A stretch of DNA of 10,195 nt from an uncultured Caulobacteraceae bacterium (GTDB lineage: Bacteria; Pseudomonadota; Alphaproteobacteria; Caulobacterales; Caulobacteraceae). The notes below the pieces were generated by a model. The model did not search any database. It was not told the origin of the DNA and worked only from the letters and a program-made list of their open reading frames with translations. How positions within the stretch are numbered: the stretch's first letter is position 1; each line of letters starts with the position of its first letter. Position numbers and translations under genes: made by a program. The stretch lies in the NCBI GenBank assembly GCA_946480495.1, contig CAMLKO010000025.1:1-10195 (forward strand). The letters are read 5' to 3'. This document shows, in pieces, positions 1 through 5,378 of this stretch.

Positions 1-629
1 GCCCCCAGCTCCTTGCGCACGAAGCGGTAGGTCTGGCGCTTCTCGCAGGCGCAGCCGCGCATTTCGCCCTTGGCGTTCCACCAGATCAGCGTCGGGTAGG
101 CGAAGTTGATCCCGTTGTCCTTCAGCAGCGGCACGAGCTGGTCGACGAGGTTGCGGCTGGCTTCGACCACCGCCGTGCGCGCCATGTCGCCGTCGGCGGG
201 CGGGATGCCCTGGGCGGTCCAGGCGTCGATGGGCGTCTCGTCCCAGCGCTCGGCCAGCGCCCAGTTCCGGTTCAGCCACAGCTCGGCGACGGTGGCGCGT
301 TCGGCGGGCGTCGACTTGGCGATGCCGTTCTTGTCGCGCCGGGCGATCTCGATGACGCGGGTGTCGACGCCGGCCGCATGCAGCTTCGGAAACTCCTCGG
401 CCTTGAAGCGCACGCAGTCTTCGCAGGACCGGTAGCCGACCATGTAGAGCTTCGGCCCCTTGGCGCCCGGCGAGACCCAGCCGGCCTGTTCGAGCGCCTG
501 CGCGATCTCGGCCTGGTGCCTGGTGATGGTGTGCGGCCGCCAGCGCAGGTCGTAGTTCCACAGCGCCCAGTAGGCCGCGCCCGCGAGGACGAGGACCAAC
601 AGCAGCCAGAGAGCAGCCTTGCGCGCCAT
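1..629 (-). CDS. Membrane-anchored thioredoxin-fold protein with CEDC motif (3' end missing)
   Basis: The gene runs off the left edge; 209 codons are visible with no stop. The N terminus is basic (MARK) followed by a hydrophobic segment at about residues 5-24, a signal anchor or uncleaved signal peptide, so the rest is probably periplasmic. Residues 60-80 hold a beta strand leading to C69-E-D-C72, the position and spacing of a thioredoxin CxxC active site. A Tyr-Pro-Thr at 178-180 followed by a hydrophobic strand matches the cis-proline loop of the fold. A second cysteine pair, C193-A-C195, lies near the visible end. The ATG is four bases after the mmsA stop, and a GAGG ribosome site overlaps the mmsA end, so translation is probably coupled. 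I do not recognise the named family. A thiol-disulfide oxidoreductase or a redox/metal-binding partner is inferred from the fold only. Confidence 0.72.
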   Translation of the reverse strand, partial: MARKAALWLLLVLVLAGAAYWALWNYDLRWRPHTITRHQAEIAQALEQAGWVSPGAKGPKLYMVGYRSCEDCVRFKAEEFPKLHAAGVDTRVIEIARRDKNGIAKSTPAERATVAELWLNRNWALAERWDETPIDAWTAQGIPPADGDMARTAVVEASRNLVDQLVPLLKDNGINFAYPTLIWWNAKGEMRGCACEKRQTYRFVRKELG

Positions 630-633
630 GTCG

Positions 634-2130
634 CTACCTCATCGTCGGGATGACGAAGGCTGAATCCTCCTGCATCCCCTCGGGCCAGCGGGCGGTGACG
701 GTCTTGACCTTGGTGTAGAACTTCACGCCTTCCATCCCGTGCTGGTTGGTGTCGCCGAAGGCCGACCGCTTCCAGCCGCCGAAGGTGTGATAGGCGACCG
801 GCACCGGGATCGGCACGTTGATGCCCACCATGCCGACATTGACGCGGCTGGCAAACTCCCGCGCCGCGCGGCCGTTGCGGGTGAAGATGGCGACGCCGTT
901 GCCGTACTGGTGGTTGGAGGGCAGCGCGAGCGCCTCCTCGAAGCTGTCGGCGCGGACCATCTGCAGCACCGGCCCGAAGATCTCGTCCTGGTAGGACTTC
1001 ATGGTCGGCTTGACCTGGTCGAACAGGGTCGGGCCGATGAAGAAGCCCTTCTCGTAGCCCTGCAGCGCATAGCCGCGCCCGTCGACCACCAGCTCGGCGC
1101 CCTCGTCGGCGCCCAGCTGGATGTAGTCGCTGATCCGCTGCTTGTGGGCGGCCGAGACGACCGGGCCGTACTGGGCGGCGCTGTCGGTGGAGATCCCGAC
1201 CTTCAGCGTCTCCATCTCCGCGACCAAGCGTTCGCGCAGCTCATCGGCGGTCTTCTTGCCCACGGGCACGGTCACCGGCAGCGCCATGCAGCGCTCGCCC
1301 GCCGAGCCGAAGGCCGCGCCGACGAGGTCCTTCACCGTCTGGTCCATGTCGGCGTCGGGCATGACGATGCCGTGGTTCTTGGCCCCGCCCATCGCCTGCA
1401 CCCGCTTTCCGTGCGCCGTGCCGGTCGAATAGACGTATTGGGCGATGTCGGAGGAGCCGACGAAGCTGACGGCCCGGACGTCCGGATGGGTCAGGATGGC
1501 GTCGACGGCGACCTTGTCGCCATGCACCACGTTCAGCACCCCGGCCGGCGCGCCGGCTTCCATGAAGAGCTCGCCGAGCCGCACGGGCAGCGACGGATCG
1601 CGCTCGGAGGGCTTGAGGATGAAGGTGTTGCCGACCGCGATGGCGATGCCGAACATCCACATCGGGATCATGGCCGGGAAGTTGAACGGCGTGATGCCCG
1701 CGACCACGCCCAGCGGCTGGCGCATCGAATAGACGTCGATCCCGGGCCCGGCGCCCTCGGTGTATTCGCCTTTCAGCGCGTGCGGGATGCCGCAGGCGAA
1801 CTCGATCACCTCGAGCCCGCGCTGCACGTCGCCGCGTGAGTCCGCGACGACCTTGCCGTGTTCGGAGGAGAGCAGTTCGGCGAGCTCGTCCATGCGCGCC
1901 TCGACCAGCCGCTTGAACTCGAACATCACCCGCGCGCGCCGCTGCGGGTTGGTCGCCGCCCAGGCCGGGAAGGCGGCGGCGGCGGCCTGCACCGCCTTGT
2001 CGACCTCGCCCGCGGTGGCCAGCTGGACCCGGGCCTGCACCTCGCCGGTGTTGGGATTGAAGACATCGCCGAACCGCCCCGAGGTCCCCACAAAGGCCGA
2101 CCCGTTCACGAAATGGCTGATGTCACGCAT
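634..2130 (-). CDS. mmsA: CoA-acylating methylmalonate-semialdehyde dehydrogenase
   Basis: The enzyme oxidises methylmalonate semialdehyde (or malonate semialdehyde) with NAD+ and CoA to propionyl-CoA (or acetyl-CoA) plus bicarbonate, in cytosolic valine or myo-inositol catabolism. The 498 residues are the normal length for this ALDH branch. Visible marks are ITPFNFP at 146-152 with the oxyanion asparagine N150, the nucleotide-fold segment LKPSERDP at 172-179, VSFVGSS at 221-227, and the catalytic cysteine C281 in GERCMALP. In place of the usual ALDH general-base glutamate loop there is MGGAKNH at 247-253. That, with R137 in MRQPLG, is typical of the CoA-dependent methylmalonate-semialdehyde branch rather than hydrolytic aldehyde dehydrogenases. 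The start has a GGGAG site 6 bases upstream. It is first in a leftward unit with the thioredoxin-fold gene. Valine versus inositol substrate (MmsA versus IolA) cannot be settled from this window; no other catabolic gene is present. Confidence 0.95.
   Translation of the reverse strand: MRDISHFVNGSAFVGTSGRFGDVFNPNTGEVQARVQLATAGEVDKAVQAAAAAFPAWAATNPQRRARVMFEFKRLVEARMDELAELLSSEHGKVVADSRGDVQRGLEVIEFACGIPHALKGEYTEGAGPGIDVYSMRQPLGVVAGITPFNFPAMIPMWMFGIAIAVGNTFILKPSERDPSLPVRLGELFMEAGAPAGVLNVVHGDKVAVDAILTHPDVRAVSFVGSSDIAQYVYSTGTAHGKRVQAMGGAKNHGIVMPDADMDQTVKDLVGAAFGSAGERCMALPVTVPVGKKTADELRERLVAEMETLKVGISTDSAAQYGPVVSAAHKQRISDYIQLGADEGAELVVDGRGYALQGYEKGFFIGPTLFDQVKPTMKSYQDEIFGPVLQMVRADSFEEALALPSNHQYGNGVAIFTRNGRAAREFASRVNVGMVGINVPIPVPVAYHTFGGWKRSAFGDTNQHGMEGVKFYTKVKTVTARWPEGMQEDSAFVIPTMR
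637..640 (-). promoter_or_regulatory. Shine-Dalgarno GAGG for the thioredoxin-fold gene, overlapping the mmsA end
   Basis: On the minus strand GAGG lies 7 bases before the ATG at 629. It falls inside the last sense codons of mmsA, directly before its TAG (636-634). This supports the chosen start and suggests that ribosomes ending mmsA re-initiate here. Confidence 0.55.
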
Positions 2131-2227
2131 GGCATGCTCCCGAACTGATGACAGGCGGCGGTTCTATGCCTTCGCGGCCGCTGCCGCCAGACTTCCGCCG
2201 CGTCACGGGGTTCACTAGTCTCACCCC
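2131..2227. promoter_or_regulatory. Divergent intergenic region between mmsA and the acyltransferase operon
   Basis: These 97 bases are the only gap in the window that can hold promoters for both units. On the plus strand CACTAGTC at 2213-2220 resembles a caulobacterial housekeeping -10 box (GCTAnAwC type) and lies 7 bases before the acyltransferase ATG. No clear -35 box and no Shine-Dalgarno site precede that ATG, so a leaderless transcript is possible. On the minus strand GCATAGAAC (about 2160-2168) is a weak -10 candidate for mmsA. A GCGGCCGC palindrome lies near 2174-2181. No operator dyad is convincing. Promoter positions are inference. Confidence 0.4.
2137..2141 (-). promoter_or_regulatory. 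Shine-Dalgarno GGGAG for mmsA
   Basis: Read on the minus strand, GGGAG sits 6 bases before the mmsA ATG at 2130. This is a good site and confirms the start. Confidence 0.6.
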
Positions 2228-3079
2228 ATGGAGAACGCCCTCGCCGCCGGAGCGTACGCAGCGCGTAGCCGCCCGCGGCGCCACATCGTCGACGTGCTGA
2301 TCGAGGAGCGCGCGCCCAAGCTCTCGGCCTCGCCGGTATGGCCGCTGGTCAGACCCGCGCTCTATCGGCTGCTCGACTACCGCAAGGCCCGCGCCATGGC
2401 CGACGCCATCGCCCCGATGAGCGGGCGGGAGTCGCTGGAGTACGTCTCGGGCCTGCTCCAGGTGGACGTGGAGATCAGCGGCGTCGAACACCTCCCCAGA
2501 GAGGGCCGCGCCGTCGTCGTCGCCAACCACCCCACCGGCATCGCCGACGGGATCGCCGTCTATGACGCCCTGAAGGCCGCCCGGCCCGACATGGTCTTCT
2601 ACGCCAACTCCGACGCCCACCGGGTCAGCCCGCGCCTCTCCGAAGTGCTGATTCCCGTCGAATGGGTGGAGGACAAGCGCACCCGCGAACGCACGCGCCT
2701 CACCCTGCAGATGACGAAGGAGGCGATGGAGGCCGAACGCGCCCTGATGATCTTCCCGGCCGGACGCCTCGCGCGCCGCGCCGCTGACGGGCTGCTGGCC
2801 GATCCGCCGTGGGCGGCGTCGGCGCTCTCCATCGCCCGCAAGTACGAGGCGCCGGTCATACCGGTGCACGTGTCCGGACCGTGGGCCACGCTCTTCCACC
2901 TGTTCGACCGTTTCTCGCAGGAGCTGCGCGACATCACCCTGTTCCACGAGCTGCTGAACAAGCGCGGCCGCCGCTTCTCGCTGATCGTCGGCCGCCCCAT
3001 CGACCCTCACGCCATCGAGGACATCGGCGCGCTCAAGCACTACGTCGAACGCGTGCTGCCCCACGAGCCCATCGCGTGA
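2228..3079 (+). CDS. PlsC-type 1-acyl-glycerol-3-phosphate acyltransferase family protein
   Basis: A predicted peripheral membrane enzyme moving an acyl chain from acyl-ACP or acyl-CoA to a lysophospholipid or similar acceptor. In its 283 residues the acyltransferase block runs from ISGVEHLP through VVVANHPTGIADG, the catalytic His-Asp motif in H-x5-D spacing, a spacing also seen in OlsB/hemolysin-like members. It continues to the acceptor-binding block FPAGRLARR in place of the classical EGTR motif, then VIPVHVSGP and a final IVGRPID strand. No transmembrane helix is evident. The ATG at 2228 lacks a Shine-Dalgarno site; the first 22 residues are basic and low in recognisable similarity, so an internal GTG at 2294 (residue 23, VLIEERAPKL) is a possible alternative start. 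It heads the rightward operon, and its TGA overlaps the tsaE GTG. The exact acceptor (lysophosphatidate, lyso-ornithine lipid or other) is unknown. Confidence 0.85.
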   Translation: MENALAAGAYAARSRPRRHIVDVLIEERAPKLSASPVWPLVRPALYRLLDYRKARAMADAIAPMSGRESLEYVSGLLQVDVEISGVEHLPREGRAVVVANHPTGIADGIAVYDALKAARPDMVFYANSDAHRVSPRLSEVLIPVEWVEDKRTRERTRLTLQMTKEAMEAERALMIFPAGRLARRAADGLLADPPWAASALSIARKYEAPVIPVHVSGPWATLFHLFDRFSQELRDITLFHELLNKRGRRFSLIVGRPIDPHAIEDIGALKHYVERVLPHEPIA

Positions 3080-3525
3080 CGGAACTGGAGCTCCCTGACG
3101 AGGCCGCCACCGCGCGGCTGGGCGAGGCTGTCGCGAGGGCGCTGCGGCCGGGCGACCTCGTCTGCCTGTCGGGGCCGCTGGGAGCAGGGAAGTCCTCGCT
3201 GGCCCGCGCGCTGATCCGCTCGCTGACCTCGCCTCACGAAGATGTGCCCAGCCCCACCTTCACGCTGGTGCAGTTCTACGAGGGCGCCCTGCCGCTGGCC
3301 CACTTCGACCTCTACCGCCTCTCCTCGCCCGACGAAGCGTTCGAGCTTGGCCTGGATGAGGCGCTGGACGAGGGCGCGGCGGTTGTCGAATGGCCGCAGC
3401 GATTGGGGTCTCGCCTGCCCGAAGATCGACTCGATATAGAGCTTTCCTTCGACGATAAGGGCGAGGGGCGCCGCGCGCGGCTGACGCCTCACGGCGCATG
3501 GGAAGGTCGGGGAATTGAGTTCTGA
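3076..3525 (+). CDS. tsaE: tRNA t6A biosynthesis ATPase TsaE
   Basis: TsaE is the cytosolic ATPase that binds TsaD-TsaB and drives turnover of the complex making N6-threonylcarbamoyladenosine at position 37 of ANN-decoding tRNAs. The GTG at 3076 overlaps the upstream TGA as GTGA and gives 149 residues, the usual size. The frame stays open further upstream, but that part is only a shadow of the acyltransferase. Walker A is GPLGAGKSS with K39 and S40. Next come the SPTFTLV block at 59-65, AHFDLYRL with D78, and VVEWPQRL with E105 and W106, all hallmarks of the family. The final 47 codons (3382-3522) use A or T at the third position in 17 cases, more than the 5' part of the gene. The 3' end overlaps amgK by 11 bases. 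Confidence 0.93.
   Translation: MTELELPDEAATARLGEAVARALRPGDLVCLSGPLGAGKSSLARALIRSLTSPHEDVPSPTFTLVQFYEGALPLAHFDLYRLSSPDEAFELGLDEALDEGAAVVEWPQRLGSRLPEDRLDIELSFDDKGEGRRARLTPHGAWEGRGIEF
3501..3506 (+). promoter_or_regulatory. Shine-Dalgarno GGAAGG supporting the TTG start of amgK
   Basis: GGAAGG inside the tsaE coding end lies 8 bases before the TTG at 3515. It supports this rare start, the first usable start codon in the frame. Confidence 0.5.
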
Positions 3526-4606
3526 GCGTGAGGCGATCAAGGCCGAGTTCCTGGCCCGCCACCACCTTGCCGATGCGCGCCGTTTCGCGCTGGCCGGAGA
3601 CGCCTCCACGCGCGCCTACGAGCGGCTGCATACGCCGTCGGGCAAGACGCTGATCTTCATGGACCAGCCGCCGCACGCCGAGACCGAGCCTTGCCGGCCC
3701 GAGTTCACGCCGGAGCAACGCGCGGCCAGCGGCTACAACGCCCTGGCGCGGCTGGCGGCCGGCCGGGTCGAGGCCTTCGTCACCACCGCCACCCACCTGA
3801 AGTCGCTGGGTCTATCGGCGCCGGAGGTGATCGCCTTCGATGCGCCCAACGGCCTGGCCGTGCTGGAGGACCTGGGCGACGCCCTCTACGCGCGCCTGAT
3901 CGGCAACGGCGCGGCGGAGGACGAGCTCTACAACGCCGCCGTCGATGCGCTGGCGGTCATGCACGCGCAGACCCCGCCGCACGAAATGGTCTGCGGCGAT
4001 GTGAGCTGGCCGCTTCTCGCCTACGACGACGTGGCGCTGAAGACGGCGGGCGACCTCTTCATCGAATGGCTGCCGCAGTTCAACACCGGGCTCTCCTTCA
4101 GCGACGAGGCCGCCGCCCGCTGGGAAGCGATCTGGGCCCCGATCCGCAAACAGGGCGAGGCGGACGCCGACGTCTTCTGCCACCGCGACTATCACGCCGA
4201 GAACCTGATCTGGCTGCCCGAGCGCGACGGCCCCGCCCGCGTCGGCCTGCTCGACTTCCAGGACGCGGTGCGCGCGCACAAGGTCTGGGACTTCTCGATG
4301 CTGCTGCACGACGCCCGCCGCGACGTCTCGGCCGAGCGTGAGGCCGCCTCGCTGGCCCACTATTTCGCGCTGCGGCCCGAACTGGACCGCGAGGAATTCC
4401 TGGCCGCCTACAATGCGCTCGGCACGCTCAACGTCGCGCGCATCCTCGGCATCTTCTCGCGGCTGGTGGTGCGCGACGGCAAGCCGAGGTACGCCGCCTT
4501 CATGCCGCGCCTGTGGGGCTACCTCGACCGCACCCTGAACGCGCCGGGCATGGAGGCCGTGAAGGGCTGGTTCGACGAATACGTGCCGATGGAGGCGCGG
4601 GCATGA
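3515..4606 (+). CDS. amgK: Anomeric N-acetylmuramate/N-acetylglucosamine kinase AmgK
   Basis: AmgK phosphorylates cytosolic MurNAc (and GlcNAc) at C1 with ATP, giving MurNAc-alpha-1-phosphate for MurU in peptidoglycan recycling. The 363 residues have the aminoglycoside-phosphotransferase fold. An N-terminal nucleotide-loop motif GDASTRAY is at 28-35. The Brenner motif CHRDYHAEN is at 222-230 with catalytic D225 and metal ligand N230, and the second metal aspartate is D247 in LLDFQDAV. I chose the TTG at 3515: an in-frame TGA lies 33 bases upstream, no ATG or GTG follows until 3659, and starting there would delete GDASTRAY. A GGAAGG site (3501-3506) lies 8 bases upstream. Immediate linkage to murU by an ATGA overlap supports the specific name over generic phosphotransferase. 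Activity on GlcNAc as well as MurNAc is family knowledge only. Confidence 0.88.
   Translation: MSSEREAIKAEFLARHHLADARRFALAGDASTRAYERLHTPSGKTLIFMDQPPHAETEPCRPEFTPEQRAASGYNALARLAAGRVEAFVTTATHLKSLGLSAPEVIAFDAPNGLAVLEDLGDALYARLIGNGAAEDELYNAAVDALAVMHAQTPPHEMVCGDVSWPLLAYDDVALKTAGDLFIEWLPQFNTGLSFSDEAAARWEAIWAPIRKQGEADADVFCHRDYHAENLIWLPERDGPARVGLLDFQDAVRAHKVWDFSMLLHDARRDVSAEREAASLAHYFALRPELDREEFLAAYNALGTLNVARILGIFSRLVVRDGKPRYAAFMPRLWGYLDRTLNAPGMEAVKGWFDEYVPMEARA
4591..4595 (+). promoter_or_regulatory. Shine-Dalgarno GGAGG for murU inside the amgK end
   Basis: GGAGG lies 7 bases before the ATG at 4603, within the last codons of amgK. It marks ATG 4603 as the start rather than the frame extension that begins at 4513. 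Confidence 0.6.
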
Positions 4607-5355
4607 GCGCGCCCCAAAAGAACGCCCCAAAGACCGCCCTGGTGCTCGCGGCAGGTCTCGGCACCCGCATGCGCCCGCTCACCGACGACCGCCCCAAGGC
4701 GCTGGTCGAGGTGGGCGGCCGGGCGCTGATCGATCACGTGCTGGACCGCCTGGCCGACGCGGGCGTGGACAAGGCGGTGGTCAACGTCCACGCCTTCGCC
4801 GACCGGCTGGAAGGGCACCTGGCGACGCGCCGCGCGCCCCGGATCGTCATCTCCGACGAGCGCGCCTGCCTGCTGGAAACCGGCGGCGGCTTGAAGAAGG
4901 CCCGCTCGCTGGTCGGCGAAGAACCGATCCTGGTCGCCAACATCGACTCCGTCTGGCTGGAGGATGGCGTCTCGGCCGTCGAGACCCTGTGCAAGGCCTG
5001 GGACCCGGCGCGCATGGACGCCTGCCTGTTGCTGGCCGAACTCGACCGCTCCATCGGCTTCGAAGGCGCGGGCGACTTCTTCCTGGACGGCGAGGGTCGC
5101 CTGACCTTCCGGGGCGAGGCAGCGCACGCGCCCTACGCCTACATGGGCCTGCACATCACCAAGCCGCAGATCGTCGACGCCGAGGGCGACGGCGCCTTCT
5201 CGCTGGCCCCCATCTGGCGCGAGCTGGCCGACAAAGGCCGCCTGCACGGGGCGGTGATGAAGGGTTTCTGGATGCACGTCGGCGATCCCGCCGCGCGCGA
5301 GGCGGCGGAGGCGATTCTTCCCCCTCTGGGGGAAGTCCCCGCGAAGCGGGGGTAG
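4603..5355 (+). CDS. murU: N-acetylmuramate alpha-1-phosphate uridylyltransferase MurU
   Basis: MurU converts MurNAc-1-phosphate and UTP to UDP-MurNAc and pyrophosphate. This bypasses MurA/MurB, the step blocked by fosfomycin. The 250 residues form a sugar nucleotidyltransferase with signature LAAGLGTRMRPLT at 15-27, conserved K32 in RPKAL, the acceptor-side ETGGGLKKA, the metal aspartate D115 in VANIDS and the second metal aspartate D228 in HVGDP. ATG 4603 overlaps the amgK stop as ATGA and follows a GGAGG site. The last 12 residues (239-250, LPPLGEVPAKRG) are encoded by a palindromic repeat unit and look foreign to the enzyme; its TAG stop lies in the repeat's outer stem. All catalytic motifs lie before the repeat, so activity is probably kept. 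GlmU-, GalU- or mannose-1-phosphate-type activity is the alternative, less likely beside amgK. Confidence 0.88.
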   Translation: MSAPQKNAPKTALVLAAGLGTRMRPLTDDRPKALVEVGGRALIDHVLDRLADAGVDKAVVNVHAFADRLEGHLATRRAPRIVISDERACLLETGGGLKKARSLVGEEPILVANIDSVWLEDGVSAVETLCKAWDPARMDACLLLAELDRSIGFEGAGDFFLDGEGRLTFRGEAAHAPYAYMGLHITKPQIVDAEGDGAFSLAPIWRELADKGRLHGAVMKGFWMHVGDPAAREAAEAILPPLGEVPAKRG

Positions 5356-5360
5356 GGGGC
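5317..5360 (+). repeat. Palindromic repeat unit A (murU 3' end)
   Basis: This 44-base unit holds two perfect hairpins: CTTCCCCC (5317-5324) with GGGGGAAG (5328-5335), loop TCT; and CCCCGC (5337-5342) with GCGGGG (5346-5351), loop GAA. An alternative outer stem pairs CCCCCT (5320-5325) with AGGGGG (5354-5359). The unit is translated in murU and carries its stop codon. Its layout of a three-base-loop 8-bp hairpin, a GAA-loop hairpin and a closing G run is repeated in inverted form by unit B. It resembles the REP-like elements common in G+C-rich alphaproteobacteria; genome copy number cannot be judged here. Confidence 0.75.
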
Positions 5361-5378
5361 GAGTATGGCTAGCCCCCT
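5354..5378 (+). promoter_or_regulatory. Hairpin presenting the addB start codon
   Basis: AGGGGGC (5354-5360) is exactly complementary to GCCCCCT (5372-5378), leaving an 11-base loop (5361-5371) that contains ATG 5365-5367. The only G-rich stretch that could serve as a ribosome site lies in the 5' arm of the stem. In mRNA this could limit addB initiation unless ribosomes finishing murU, whose TAG lies at 5353-5355, open the stem. The structure is seen; the regulatory role is inference. Confidence 0.4.

Noticed and set aside
739..1839. A 366-residue plus-strand open frame
   Set aside because: It is antisense to the well-supported mmsA and shows the biased composition (His, Arg, Asp, Gly, Val) of a complementary-strand shadow.
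2123..3064. A 313-residue minus-strand open frame across the divergent intergenic region
   Set aside because: It covers the acyltransferase antisense and reads through the start of mmsA. It has no recognisable domain and conflicts with two supported genes.
2809..3075. An N-terminal extension of TsaE in the same frame
   Set aside because: The extra 89 residues are the acyltransferase read in another frame, rich in Arg and Pro. The GTG at 3076 gives the normal TsaE length.
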